Source: Morella rubra (taxonomy: Eukaryota; Streptophyta; Magnoliopsida; Fagales; Myricaceae). From it: a DNA stretch of 64,000 nt. Position 1 is the stretch's first letter. The number at the start of each line of letters is the position of its first letter. Below, piece after piece: positions 1-12,124 of this stretch. The stretch is from contig CM025856.1 of assembly GCA_003952965.2 (NCBI GenBank), positions 6,372,660 through 6,436,659 of the forward strand, in the 5' to 3' direction. The position numbers were made by a program, and so were the translations under genes. The notes under the pieces were generated by a model. The model was not told the DNA's origin, made no database searches, and worked only from the letters and a program-made list of their open reading frames with translations.

Positions 1-1190
1 TTGACTTGTAATAAAAAAATATTAATATATTTTCCGGAAAAGCTTTGAATTAGTTTCTGGTACTTTAATTTGCTGACATTACCGGTAGTATAGTTGGATA
101 ATCACGCTGAAGATCATGACTTTTTTTTTTAAGCAAATGGGATGCCCATTTAGCTATAGTGTGCGCCATTTTGCTTATAATGTAAAAGGGAACTACGGAG
201 GCTTATAAAGCCAATCACAGTTCAGAACATTGGGAAAAATGGAAGAAAGAATACAAAAGCCATATAAGATGAAGTAAGGATCGTCCATTTAGCTATATAT
301 ATATATATTTATATATATTTGTATGCGCCATTTTGCTCTCTTAGTGCGTTCGTGGGATTCTGAACTTGTAGAACAAGACAGAGGGTTGGTAGTGCAATGT
401 AGGTAAGATGCCGAGATGAATAGGCCATAAAAAAAAATCGCGGAGGAGAATATACAAGCTGAGAATGAATTCTGAAAATCTATTTTATTTTTAAATACCA
501 CACTTTCGCTTTAGTTTTAGGAAGAGAAGATCGCCGCTACCTCTCGAGCTATACCACTAGTCTTTTAAGACTTATAAATCACATTCTTCCTCCATCAAAA
601 TCAGTTTGATTTTCTTGCACAAGAGCCATTATTTTCACTCCATAAAGCCTTTTATTGTTTTCCTGCTAGAATTACATGGATAATTCAATCCAGTTATAAC
701 GCCCTCTCTTCCTTAACTTATGATCTCATATGATTGATTGAATGAAAGTTGATCTATTTTATATGGAATTGTTTGGTCAAGTTTGCAAAATATTGGAGTG
801 AGGTAAGTAGATGTGATCATGTCCTTCTCTCAAGCAAAATGTCACTTTTTAAAGGATTTCAAATTATATGATATGTAATGACCCTTTCTTCTAAGCCTTT
901 TTTTTATGTACCCTTATATGATATGTTACAAGAACGAGGTTTGAAACATTTTATCGTGTGTGCTTAACATATGTATTATCAACGATTTTAACTATGATGA
1001 ATGTAACGAAAGCAAAGGAAAAACAATGAAATGATGAATGATTGCATGTAAATGTTTTAAAATATTTTGGCCTTATCACTGAATGAATGTGTAATGGTAC
1101 TATTGCTAAAGTGCAGAGGCAACCATCTAGAATGGTCCGCGGTGATTGGCTCGCTCGAGTGGACCACTGTTTATTGAGTGATGTCCATAT
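1..1190. other. AT-rich sequence, no gene recognised
   Basis: I find no supported coding region. Two short related segments, about 139-175 and 284-337, both contain a 'catttagctata...gcgccattttgct' pattern; the second is interrupted by an AT microsatellite (about 292-322). The last 150 bases before the LINE look like unrelated repeat DNA that resumes after position 6191, so the LINE probably landed in an older element I cannot name. Confidence 0.5.
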
Positions 1191-1207
1191 ATATCTTATA
1201 CATGACT
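1191..1207 (+). repeat. LINE target-site duplication, left copy
   Basis: ATATCTTATACATGACT here matches 6175-6191 (ATATCTTATACACGACT) with one T/C difference over 17 bases. It directly flanks the LINE. This length is normal for target-primed reverse transcription. Confidence 0.85.
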
Positions 1208-1346
1208 AATAAAAGGTGTGTTTGAATTGTCATGGGTTTTTTTTTCTCTATTCTCTCTCCTCTCCTTCCTTGTCGGTTGTGGTGAGAGTGCGTTTGGTCG
1301 TTAGTTTGGGGTGGTGTTAGTAGATTAAGTGCGTGTTTTCTAGAGG

Positions 1347-3080
1347 TTGCTTGATTTAGTTGCGATGCCTTTTGTTTGTGATTTTCGTATTGAGTCGAAG
1401 GAGATGCAAGTTTCGATCAATGAGAAAGGGGTGACTAAGTTGTCGGAATGGAGTTTCAAGTCTTTTAGCTCGATTCAGATGGGGAAGTTTGGTGTTGTTT
1501 GGATGGTTAACATGATTGACAAGTTGATGGAGGCTGGTGTTGGTAATGATTTCACCTCTAAGTTCAATGAAGCTCGTTGTGGATGTTTTAGCACAATGAT
1601 GTTCTAACAAAGGTGGTTGTTATGTTGTTGTGGTAGAGTTTCGTGGGGAAAGGAGGACTAGGGCAGTGATAATGCTTTAAGGGAAGCATGGCTATAGATG
1701 GTAGATTTTGAATAGTGTCTTCCAGGAGATGGTTACTTACTCTAGTTCACAGCGTCGTTCTAATTTTCCTTCAGGAAATGTTAGCATTTGTCCTGAGGTT
1801 TCTTTCGTTGTAGCTGTTAGGGCATCCTCTTCGGTGATTGCTGACGAAGAGAAGGTTAGTCCCTCATTTGGCAATGGCATCTCAAGGGGGAATGACAAGG
1901 AAACTGAAACGCCAAATGTCGTGTATGTAGATTTGGCGGCCAAAGAAATGTCTACCCATAAAAGTCCCATTAATGTGTCTAATAGTATTGTAAAGCCTAG
2001 GATGTTGACAGTTGCTCTGTTGGGTGATGACGCACTAGCAAGTACATAAGCGTTATGGAAAGAATTAGTGGAAGTGCGGACGCTAGTTGAAAGGTTGGGT
2101 GATTTTTTAGGTGCTAAGGTGGATGGGGGCCTAACAGAGTTGGATCTATCCTGTTAGGTTTGCGATTTTCAATTGAAGGCCAAAAAGGTAGTGACCAAGG
2201 CCCATAGTTTGGTTGCGAGCTTTGAAAATAATATGGGTTCCAAGGAAGGCGTTTTCGATTTGCCTTCGAGGTTTGGGGGTGGGTCGAAGAATGGGCTTGA
2301 GAGTGGGTTTGATGTGGCGAGGGTAAGCGAGCATCTAGTTCCATTATTTTCCCAGCCCACTGTAGTTGGTCTTCTTGCGAAACCAGTCTCGGATGAGGAG
2401 TTGCCACTTATTGAGAATCAAGGAGGGTCTATCGGCGATAGGCTGGCGATGGAAGGTGTTGCAGTTTCTGATCCTCTTGACCCCACTGGTGCATCATCAG
2501 AGCTGTCGACTCCATCTGTCAGAGGAAGCTTGTTCTTGCTAGTGATAAGTGGCGATTATGTGCTGGATTTGGTAGCAATGGAGTTGCACCCAGTTTCACA
2601 ACTTGTCGGCGATTTGTTCTTCTCTGGCTTCCAAGGTAGGGGCATTGCCGGAGCACTCTGGAGGACTGGAAAAGCAGGGAGATGTCGGGATGCAACATTC
2701 TATGGGGCAGAGTGGGTTGATTGGAGTTGATCTGGTGAATGGCCAATTGGGTTAGAATTTTGGCGCCTCTAGAGGGGTCGGGGACATTGTTAAGAGTGAT
2801 GGGTGTTCCCAAAATAATCAACAATTTTCTTTTGAAGCTCCTGTGAATGAGGACAAAATTGGGTTGGGTGCTAATGCGAAAGTTTCGGCAGATTGTGATG
2901 TTATGGTAGGTAGAGAGGTGGTGTGCAAACCTTTTTATGATCATATTTATTGTGACGGGGTGGTGGTGGAACATGGGGTCTTCAATTTAGAGTACAGCGT
3001 GTTTCTAGCAGTCTAGTGGAGGAGGATTTGTCTTTCAAGGGTTGTGAGCAGGGTAGAGAGATTTTAAAACTGGGTAGTGG
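1347..3080 (+). pseudogene. LINE ORF1-like (nucleic-acid-binding gag-like protein), broken
   Basis: Reading frames at about 1347-1607, 1708-2049 and 2173-2730 follow one another upstream of the reverse transcriptase, where ORF1 of a plant LINE lies. The first (86 codons) has the pattern of the N-terminal part of plant LINE ORF1/DUF4283-like proteins: short beta-strand-like segments followed by a W-containing helix (VVWMVNMIDKLMEAG). The later pieces are low complexity. I see no intact CCHC zinc knuckle. The assignment rests mainly on position within the bounded element, so the product name is an inference. Frames change at least twice between the pieces. Confidence 0.45.
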
Positions 3081-3279
3081 CAGTGGGGGATCTATTTGAA
3101 ACCTTTGCAGATACGGTATTTGGTTTCTGGGAGGGAAGAACCCTCAAATTTGGTGCTACAAATGGTGTCATCCTTTCACCATATGGTAGGGGTTTCATGT
3201 GAGGGTTATGAGAGTGAGTTGATGGATTTCTTTTTAGCCTTGGAAAGGGATAAGGGTACAGTGGGTGAGTTGATCGGTT

Positions 3280-5930
3280 CCGTTTTAGTTCAGATTTGGA
3301 GGTGTTGTATCTTGAGGTTATTTAGCTACGTTTGCCTCGTATTTATTCTGATCACGTCCCTAAAATTGAAGGCTTTGAAATGTAAACTTAAAGTTTGGAA
3401 TAAGGAGGTTTTTATTTAGAGAGTTGTCAACGTTGGAGGTGTTGGATGAGGAAAGGGGTCTAGATGAGGAGGGATTGGATAGGAAGATAGTGATTAATAG
3501 GGAGTTGGATTGTTTAATTGACTTGGAAGAAGTGAGTTGGAGGCAGAAATCTCGAGCTCTGTGGCTTAAGGAGGGGGATAAATGCACTAAGTTTTTCATC
3601 GAGTTGTTAATTCGAATAGGAGGTTCAATTCCATCTCTCATTTGGAGATTGAGGGTGTAAAGGTGGATGATCCAAAGGATATTTCGGACCAAATTGTTCA
3701 CTTTTATTCTTCTCTGTATGAATAACCTTACTTATGGCGCCCTATATTGGATGATTTAGAGTTTGACACTATTTTTGGGGCGAAGGCTGATTGCTTAGAA
3801 AGGCCATTTGAGGAGGAAGAAGTGTATGGGGGTGGTATGTGGTCTTAATAGGGATAAAGTACTGGGTCTGGATGGCTTTTCAATTGCTTTTTATCAGTCT
3901 TGTTAGGATGTGATTAAGGAGGATGTGCTCTCCGTGTTCAATGAGTTTGCTAGGTGTGGTAAGTTTGTCTGAAGTCTAAATTCTTCTTTTATTATTCTAA
4001 TACCTATGAAGCCGGGAGTAGTTGAATTGAAAGATTTCCGTCCAATTAGTCTAGTGGGAGGTGTTTATAAAATTTTAGCAGAGGTCTTGTCCAATTGGCT
4101 AAAACTTGTGCTAGCTAATATTATATCTTCCTCTCAGAATGCTTTTATGAGGGGCTGACAGATTTTGGACTCGGTGTTGATTGCGAATGAATGTCTTGAT
4201 TCTCAATTGAGGTCCAATGAACCGGGTATGTTGTGTAAATTGGACATCCAGAAAGCTTATGACCATGTGAATTGACATTTTTTGTTGTATATGTTGAGAT
4301 GTTGTGGGTTTGGTGAAAAATGATGTCGTTAGATACATTTTTGCATCTTGTCAGTTAAATTTTTGGTGCTTGTCAATGGACCGCCCGAGGGTTTTTCGGT
4401 ATTACTCGTGGCTTGTGACAGGGTGATCCCCTCTCTCCTTTATTATTTGTCATTATCATGGAAGCCTTTTCAAGCATGATGGAGAAGTTAGTTTCAAGTG
4501 GGATGATCATTGGGTTTAAGGTGGGTGGTGTTAGTGGCGAAGGTATTGGTTTTTCCCATTTATTATTTGCTGATGGCATTCTCGTTATGTGTGGGGAGAT
4601 ATGGCATAGTTTAAAAGTCTTTAGTGTTTTTTATTGTGTTTCGAGGCAATTTCGGGCTTGAAAGTTAATCTTTCTAAGTCAGAGGTGATTCTGATAGACA
4701 TTGTTAGTAATGTGCAGGAGTTGGCTTCGATTATGGGATGTAGAATTACTGCTTTGCCTATTACTTATTTGGGTCTTCCTTTGGGAGCTAGATTAAAAAG
4801 TGTGCATATTTGAGATGTTATTTTGGAAAGATGACAAGGAGGTTGGCTAGATGGAAGAGAATGTATCTTTCTAAAGGTGGAAGGTTGACGTTGATTAAAT
4901 CCACTCTCTCTAGCTTACCAACATACTTTTTTATCTCTTTTTCCCATTCCATCCTTAATGGCCTCTAGAATTGAGAAATTGCAAAGGGATTTTTATAGGG
5001 TACCGATTTGGGGGGTCACAAATTTCATCTTCTGAAATGGGAAAAGGTTTGTTCTCCTCTTCACTCAGGGGGATTGGGTCTTCAAAAATTGTTGGTGTTT
5101 AACAAAGCCTTGTTAGGGAAATGATTATGGTGTTTTGCCACTGAGATGGATAGTTTATGGAGGGTTATTATTACGGTGAAATTTGGTACAATGGTGGGAG
5201 ATTGGATCTCTTTGCCTTTTCGAGGTTCTTTTGGGGTGAGTTTATGGAAGCATATTCATAAGGATTGAGATGATGTTTGGTGTGGTGGGTAATGGGTGTA
5301 GGGTGCAGTTTGGCATGATGTTTGGTGTGTTGATCTACCTCTTAATTGTTTGATTTCAGTCGTGTTCTCTTTGGCCCAGTGTAAGAATGGGATGGTAGCA
5401 GATTATTTGTTGCCTGATACACTTTCTTTGGTTTGGGATATTCAGTTCTTGAGATTTGCAAATGATTGGAAAATGGCCAAATTTACAGCTTCCTATTCCA
5501 CACTTTATGCTAAGGTATTTCGTCATGATAGTGAAGACAAGTTGGTTTGGATGGGAGTTATTCCTCTATTTTTGGTGGTACGTCACAGTTGTTTCCTTAG
5601 CATGGGGTTTGGCGGACTAAGGTACCTATGAGAGTTTCGTTCTTTGTATGGGAGGCTACGCATGCTAGGAATTTAACTATCGATAATCTTTAGAGGCGAG
5701 GCGTCTATGTCATGGATTGGTGATATTTATGTAAAAGGGATAGTGAGTTTGTCAACCATGTTTTATTGCACTGATCTATGGCAAGGTCACTTTGGACTAT
5801 GTTTTTCGTATTTTGAATCTTCATTGGGTAATGCCGAAGGGTGTTTGATGTGTTGCTATGTTAGGGAAGAAAGTTTAAGGATCCTTTGGCTACGACAATT
5901 TGGAAGATGGTTCCATCTTGTGTTTGGTGG
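3280..5930 (+). pseudogene. LINE ORF2 remnant: reverse transcriptase and zf-RVT region
   Basis: ORF2 of plant LINEs copies element RNA into DNA at a nicked target. Visible here, in order: the end of an endonuclease-like domain (YSDHVP, about 3340); the linker KALKCKLKVWNKEVF (3370); WLKEGDKCTKFF (about 3560); the fingers motif LKDFRPISLVGGVYKILA (about 4030-4080); [31 protein letters not shown] (about 4420-4450); and the catalytic box as LLFADG (about 4562-4580), where FADD is usual, so the second catalytic Asp is lost. TYLGLPLGA follows at about 4765. A cysteine-poor zf-RVT-like segment (VPMRVSFFVWEATHARNLT) lies near 5620-5680. In-frame stops fall at expected Arg or Trp positions (MRG-stop-QILDS, VN-stop-HFLL, GL-stop-QGDPL), as CGA or TGG codons decay. 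Confidence 0.88.
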
Positions 5931-6174
5931 TGTCTTTGGAGGGAAGGTAATAGTTGATGTTTTGAGAATTTACCATCGTCGGTGGTTTATTTACAGGGTG
6001 TTGTTATGCACTCTCTTTTTCGTTGGGATACTGACATGTGGGGGTGTCATTTTCTTGATTTTTCAGATTTCAATAGCTTTTTCGCTTGTATGTTTTAAGT
6101 GTTATGAGTATAATCTTTGTACTGTTTTCACTTTTAATTTCTTTTAATATATTGATCTTACTTATCACAAAAAA

Positions 6175-6191
6175 ATATCTTATACACGACT
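6175..6191 (+). repeat. LINE target-site duplication, right copy
   Basis: Seventeen bases directly after the A-rich tail, matching 1191-1207 with one mismatch. Confidence 0.85.
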
Positions 6192-6564
6192 TCACTCGTA
6201 TAGCTATAAGAAAGAAGTCGGGATCACAAGGATCGCGAACCCTCATACGTGGGACGTAATTGTGTGTTGACGACTAAAAGTATAAAGATATGGTTTTCAA
6301 GTTTTGTTCAGAATTCGCATGTTAATGTAAGCATGTTTTGAAGATGAAAATGCATTAAACATGTTTTAAATATGTTTTTTTTAAATGTTTTATCCCAACT
6401 ATATTTTTACTGCTTGATTTATTTCATGGAGGGAGATGGGTCTACGGGCCACGAAAAATAGAAAGGATTATTGCCTAGACTACCTTAGAATAAGTATTTT
6501 AGTGTGATTAATTCTTCTTGTAATTTTTCTATGATTATCTATATAATAGCATGACTTTACAAAC
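6192..6564. other. Continuation of the LINE's target sequence; no gene seen
   Basis: This resumes the unidentified sequence interrupted at 1207. It is AT-rich with a T-run near 6370 and no reading frame of note. It may be LTR sequence of an older retroelement, but no terminal inverted dinucleotides or primer site could be placed. Confidence 0.35.
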
Positions 6565-9215
6565 CTTGTTTGGGGACTCTTGGATATTGGAGTCAGCATG
6601 TTCATATCAAATGTTACATGCCTTAGGAGAACTCACCCCCAAAAGCTAACTCAAGAGGGAAGGGAGCCTAACGTATATAAACCCTACATTGACATCCCAT
6701 ACTACCAATGTGGGACAGATCCTATACTCCCTAAATTGTCCATAACATGTAAGGTCATCGAGATAAGCTCCATCATGATCAAAATGTTTGATAGTATTAT
6801 CAGGACGTTGGGGGATGTGAAATATGTATCGGATTTGAGAAAAAATCTAGTTTCTTTGGCTACCTTAGACTCAAATGGGGTTACAAATTAGATGGTCAGT
6901 TCTAGAAGGTTATGAAACGGGCCATGGTTGTAACGAAGGGTCAAAAGATTATGGAAAATATCTACAAACTGTTAAGGAGCCCAATTGTAAGTGGAGTTGT
7001 TGCTGTAGAATCTAACAGAGATGATATGCTCGTGGTATGATGCAACTTCATAGGAGATTTTTTTTTTAAAATCACGCAAGTATTGTGTCCTCGAAAAATA
7101 GTTTAGGGTGCAATTGAAGACGAGCAAGCGTGAGGCAGGAGGGATTCTTGATTATGCACACTCTGATGTATGGGAAACAGTATAGGAGCTGCCAAAGGGT
7201 GGATCTCGGCGTTCCATAAGTTTCATTGATGATTTCTCCACAAAAATTTGGGTATATTTCATTAAGCAGAAGTTTGAAGCATTTTCAAGTTCAGATTATG
7301 GAAAGCTGAAGTATAAAATCAAACTAGGAGAAAAGTCAAGTGACTCAAAATAAATAATGATATGGAGTACACGAACTCAGAGTTTGCAAAATTTTGTGAG
7401 CAGGGTATTCAACATCCCTTCAAAGTTAAAAAGACACCACAACAGAAGAGTGTAGAAGAAAAAATGAATAGAACCATTGCAGAAAGAGTAAGGTGAATGA
7501 GGTTGACTACGGGGATCCCAAAGAGTTTTTGGGCTGAAACAATGAATATGGCATGCTACATCGCCAATAGATCACCGCGCGTAGAACTAGATTGGAAAGT
7601 CGCAGAGGAAGTTTGGATAGGTAATGAAGTTGAGTATTCAATATTGAGAATATTCAGGTGTCCAGCTTATTTGCTTTTGTCTAATGATGAGAGGTTAAAG
7701 CTCGATCCAAGATCTAGGAAATGTATATTTCTCGATGGAGTTAGAAGAATCTGAAAAGGAGGATAGTGTCAGAGCACAGACAATTATAGTTCAAGGAGCT
7801 AGGAGCATCACATTATAGACACAGATAAACCACGACGTACTATCAGACCACTAACAAGGTATGATTTCAACGATCTAGCTTCTTATGCACTCATCGGCAA
7901 TAGTGGGATCTTAAAACTTTTCAAGAAGTTGTCAACAGTCAGAGGAAGAGTAAATGGATGGACGGCACGGTAGAGGAGATGGAGTCGCTGTATAAGAATG
8001 AGAATTGGGAGTTGTTGGAGCTTCTAGATGATAATTAAGAGACCGATAGACTGTTTTAATGAATGAATTATGATGAGGTATTCTCTCCAGTAGTCAAAGA
8101 CAATTTCATAATGCAACTGTTGGCATTTGTGGCCAATTTTGATCAGAATTGGAGCAGTTTGATGTAAAGACTGATGTTCTTTATGGTGACTTGGAAGATC
8201 ATATTTATATGGAATTAGGAATGGAGGATGTTGGCTGTAGGCTTAAGAAGTCATTATATAGGGTCATGCAATTTCCTCGACGATGGTACAAGAAGTTTGA
8301 CTCCTATATGATTCATTGACTATAGTCGCTGTCAGTATGATTGTTGTGTTTATTATAGAGTTCTTTGGGATGATACTTATATTATTTTGATATTATATGT
8401 TGATGATATGCTAATTCCTGCCAAGTGCAAAGATGAGGTGGATAGGTTCAAGTCTTTGATGAGCAATAAGTTTGACATGAAAGCTAAAAGAAATAGGTCA
8501 TCAAGAAAGCTGTGGTTATCTCTGAAGAATTATGTCAAGAAGGTGTGGTAGAGGTTCAACATGACTGATGCAAAACTTGGGCATTGAGTGGTAGATGAGG
8601 TTACACATATGTCAAAGGTACCTTATGCAAGTGCAGTAGGATGTATGGTGTATACTATAGTTTGTACCAGACCAGATTTAGTACATACATGATGAGTAAA
8701 CACATGACCAATCGAGGAAGGGAGCATTGGAAAACTGTTGAATGGATGTTTAGGTATTTTAGGGGTACGATAGAGCCTGGGATCATGTTTGGGAGAGAAC
8801 ATGATAATATTTCTGTTGAGGGATATGTGGATGCAAACTTTGCAGGGGACGTGGATGATAGAAGGTGTTATTTTTTACACTTGCAGGCGGACCTATATGA
8901 GGGTGATCCACGGTGCAGTCACTTGTAGCATTATCTACCATTGAAGCAAACTACGTACATGGCAGTCATAGAGTTAGCCAAGGAAGCATTATGGTTAAAA
9001 GGGCTTGTCACGGATCTTGGGATCAAGCAAGGTGGTGTGAAGCTATATTGTGAAAGTCAGAATACGACTTATTTTTTGAAAAACTAGGTGTATCATGCGA
9101 CAACAAAGCATATTGACATAATGTTTCACACGATACAGGAGTTGGTTACTTCAGTGGAATTATTATCGGAGAAGGTTCACATTTTTAAGAATACAGCAAA
9201 CATGTAAACATAAAC
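6565..9215 (+). pseudogene. Ty1/copia pol remnant (TNT1-94-like): protease, integrase, RT, RNase H
   Basis: The domain order is that of Ty1/copia. A protease-like start reads LLDIGVSMFIS near 6577, where D-S/T-G-A-S is expected, so the active site is altered. The gag-pre-integrase segment reads TLGDVKYVSDLRKNLVSL (about 6805-6865). Integrase pieces include NNDMEYTNSEFAKFCEQGI (about 7352), KMNRTIAERVR and TGIPKSFWAETMNMACYIAN (7500-7570). Reverse transcriptase shows YDEVFSPVVK (about 8070) and the catalytic ILYVDDM (about 8390-8412). RNase H is seen as VEGYVDANFAGDVDDRR (8815-8866) and the C-terminal TTKHIDIMFHTIQE (about 9105). Stops and frameshifts are frequent. An unrelated stretch of about 150 bases separates the protease-like start from the integrase region, perhaps a small insertion or rearrangement. 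Confidence 0.88.
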
Positions 9216-9319
9216 AAGTTCAAGCATTGCTTGGACTTGATAAATTTCTCCAAGTGTAGAGAGGAGTCATTCCTAACCTATTAGTTCTAGGTGGACATCA
9301 AATACCCAGATCTGCTTCT

Positions 9320-9480
9320 AAGGGGTGAATACTCCCCAAGGTGAAGATTGTTGGATAATGTGGCTCCTATTTTTTTAGGATCTCTTATTAATTCGGATAT
9401 AATAGGAGAAACAGGGGAATGTCTAATCATGTGTGGCTGGTGTTGCTATTTGGACAATTCATGCCTTGCAGGGCACTCTG
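9320..9480 (+). mobile_element. Putative polypurine tract and start of 3' LTR of the copia remnant
   Basis: A purine-rich stretch (ccaaggtgaagat, about 9337-9348) is followed by TGTTGGATAATG from 9349. This is the usual junction of TNT1-type copia elements, where the LTR begins TGTTGG just after the polypurine tract. I could not place the LTR's right end or find a matching 5' LTR, so the element is truncated upstream. Confidence 0.5.
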
Positions 9481-10360
9481 ACCATTCGTATTAAATATTA
9501 CATTACCTTCTAAGAAAAATGGGAACAAGAACTGTTGAAACAAATATACTAACAAGAACTAAGACCCCTTCTCATAACTATGCGAATGCTATCAATGAGA
9601 CGGTACAAGAAGTCTCATAAAACATCTTGTAAATAAACCTCAAATAACACCATTTCCATGTCGAAATCATTTGGCCAAAAGCTGAAAGTAAAGAAACACT
9701 ACGACAATACGAAAAGCTAGTGATATATGTAGGGTCATAAGGTCAAGAGAATTTGTTTTGCCAAAGGAATCTGTTCGAGGCAATCTTTTGCTTGTTTTTG
9801 CTTCCACTTGACCATTGAGGAACAATACCAAGATGATAGAAAGCGAAGCACATCTAATTACAGAGATGGACAGTGGAAGCACGTACCTCTGGTTTACTCC
9901 TTTCAATGGAGAGGCAGAGAGCAAAGATGGAGACCGGAATGAATAGAGTTTTGGTAGCGAAACCCAAGATCTGCTCACTTGCTTGTGGTGAAAATATTAC
10001 TTGCTGATACCACAAAAAATTTCCACTCCACTCCACATGTAGGTGTTGAGAACGACACTATCTGGAGCAGGTTTCTTCCTTCGCTTGTCAATATATCATT
10101 GTGAGCGAGGTTGACTTTTGGATCCAACAACGATGTGATACCAGATGTGAATCATTTGTTCACGCGTCATTGACTGTTTCAACTAATAAAATAGATAACC
10201 GGCCTGCGAAACTAATGTGGGAAAGCCCCTGTTCGCGCTGTATAGAACAAAATTCCACACCCAGTAATGGACCTAGCGGGGCGCCAAGGGGCGCGAGAAC
10301 CTATTAAAAAATTTCATATATTTTCTAAACTTCTTACATATTTTAGAGAGAAAATTGATA
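9481..10360. other. Unassigned; possible gene scrap on the minus strand
   Basis: On the minus strand, about 10036-9667, two overlapping open frames include a hydrophobic, signal-like stretch (CASLSIILVLFLNGQVEA) followed by a polar segment. I do not recognise the product. The frames are short, lack a clear start and stop context, and could be chance. Around 10256-10300 the composition becomes locally GC-rich (gcggggcgccaaggggcgcg). Confidence 0.2.
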
Positions 10361-10361
10361 A

Positions 10362-10370
10362 TTAAAGTAT
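10362..10370 (+). repeat. 9-bp target-site duplication, left (TTAAAGTAT)
   Basis: TTAAAGTAT is repeated exactly at 10822-10830, directly outside the inverted termini of the MITE. Nine bases is the signature of Mutator-like transposition. Confidence 0.85.
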
Positions 10371-10821
10371 GGGTTAATTATACTTTACACCTACATAGTT
10401 TGAGAGTTTGATATTTTGTATCCCGTTCTTTTAATTTTGACACATTTTACCCACGTGGTTCTGAGTTCCTTTGATTTGCATCCCACCGTTTATTTATCCG
10501 TTAAAATGAACGGAAATCTCAATCATGTTTCTGCATGCTGCTCACTTGCCCTTTTTGCCCCCGATGTTCAAAAAGAATTAGTTACACTTACACTCACGTA
10601 GTTTGGAGACTCTGACACTTTGCACCCTATTCTTTTATTTTTGAGATACTTTACACTCGCGTTTTGCACATTGTTGATTTTTCTGTTTGAAATAACATAA
10701 ATTGATGGGGTGCAAATCGAAGTAAGCCAAAATCATGTAGGTGAAATATGTCAAAATTGAAAGAATGAGGTGCAAAGTGTCAAGAGTCCTAAATCACATC
10801 GGCGCAAAGTGTAATTAACCC
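10371..10821. mobile_element. Mutator-like (MULE) MITE, 451 bp
   Basis: The left end starts GGGTTAATTATACTTTAC and the right end is its imperfect reverse complement (GTGTAATTAACCC). An exact 9-bp duplication, TTAAAGTAT, flanks both ends. The interior contains further copies of a 'cactttgcaccc'-type motif in both orientations and no coding frame. It is non-autonomous and would depend on a MULE transposase elsewhere. Related, less complete pieces occur near 43920-44000, 44374-44672 and 51090-51200. Confidence 0.85.
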
Positions 10822-10830
10822 TTAAAGTAT
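10822..10830 (+). repeat. 9-bp target-site duplication, right (TTAAAGTAT)
   Basis: Exact match to 10362-10370. Confidence 0.85.
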
Positions 10831-11782
10831 ATATATGCTAGACTAGTTTTTTTGCAATTTTCTTTACCAAGACTATTGATTTCTTTGGTACACAAGTATA
10901 TGAGCTAATAGAATATACATAGATTTATTTTATAATACAATATTATTTATTAGTTCGCTCTAAAAGTAAAACGTTTTATAATACATAGAAAAATAGAATC
11001 AGACAACATTTTTAGGAAGACACATCTCTCCATCTCTCTATCTTCTTCCTTTAGGATCGGATCAATTCTTTCCAATTTACTTTAAAAGATTAAAAAACAG
11101 AGCTAAAAGAGATATTCAACAATTTCGACAATTGATACATTTTGATTAATATTTGTTTGATAATTTGTTTTAAAATCTTATAATTAGAGTTACATGGTAC
11201 ACTAGTTACGGTTTTCTTGAAGCACGCGTTCGTTTTCTTGTTGACAATGTATAAGATATATTAATAGTGGTTACTCAATTCTAAGCACTATTAATATATT
11301 ATTTTCGACAGCTAAAATTCGATATGCACATAACACCCTATAATCATTCCAATTTCACAATCTATCGGAATAAAAAATTTCTAAAAAAGCAATTAATACA
11401 CGTATCCTAAATAGTATTCCAAAGCTTTCAGTTCGGCACTCAGATTAAAGAGCCCTTTTAATTAAAATATTTACTTTGTAGAACAAGGAGAGTTTTTTTT
11501 TTTTGCAGCCTTATTCGGGTTTTATTTCTTCTAAAAGCATTTTTAATTAAAATATTTTCTAATGTTGGGGCTGGTGATCAGGGTAACATGGAATTTTACT
11601 TGAGAGCATGATATATGTGCGAGTGATCATCCATTCGTTTATTCTTTAATTAGGTTTTAGATGATTTGGAACTGCTTGGGTATTAATTATCTCAAATTAA
11701 ATTAAGTCACTGATATCAAAAAAAAAAAAAACACCATTAAATTGCATACCAATTTTTCTGACGGAGGCCTCCACTGATCATC
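10831..11782. other. AT-rich spacer, nothing recognised
   Basis: No reading frame, RNA gene or bounded element is evident. A short direct repeat (agagcccttttaattaaaatattt near 11450; gcatttttaattaaaatatttt near 11538) is the only local structure I noted. Confidence 0.5.
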
Positions 11783-11785
11783 TAC
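11783..11785 (+). repeat. 3-bp TSD (TAC) of the small CACTA element, left
   Basis: TAC precedes CACTA at 11786 and recurs at 14724-14726 after TAGTG. Three bases is the CACTA hallmark. Confidence 0.75.
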
Positions 11786-12124
11786 CACTACTAGAATTTT
11801 CACTTTTAGTGACAAAATTCTGGATGACAAAACGAATTTCGTCACTAAAAATCATTTTTTAGTGATGAAAACTGATTTTGTCACAAATTTCATCGCATAA
11901 GTCTTTATTTGTGACGAAATTTGACTTTCGTCACAAAAATAAGTTTATTGTGACGAAAGTTTCGTCACTAAAAAAGTAAAAAATCTTCAAAAAAATTTAG
12001 TGACGAAAATAGTCGTCACCAAAAGCAAAACGATTTTGTGACGAAATGTTTCGTCACTAATACCGTGCGATTGTCTCAATAGGCGTTCCATCGTCCCTAA
12101 AAATCCCCTGGCAGTCGAGGGTTT

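Larger units (their letters stand above)
1208..6174 (+). mobile_element. LINE (L1-type non-LTR retrotransposon), full span, degenerate
   Basis: The element is bounded by a 17-bp target-site duplication and ends in a short A-rich tail (cacaaaaaaa, about 6166-6174). It is 4967 bp, close to the usual 5-6.5 kb of plant L1 elements. In order it shows a pyrimidine-rich leader (about 1235-1275), ORF1-like sequence, a remnant of ORF2 with reverse transcriptase, and a zinc-binding region near the 3' end. No LTRs are present. The endonuclease part of ORF2 appears largely missing between about 3000 and 3330, where only the end of the domain (YSDHVP) can be read. Stops and frameshifts throughout mean it cannot now mobilise itself. 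Confidence 0.88.

Noticed and set aside
1737..2974. Minus-strand frames opposite the LINE ORF1 region
   Set aside because: Antisense shadows within a bounded, plus-oriented LINE.
9667..10036. Secreted-protein-like minus-strand frames
   Set aside because: A short hydrophobic start only; no stop or start context, no family match I can support. Kept only as an unassigned stretch.
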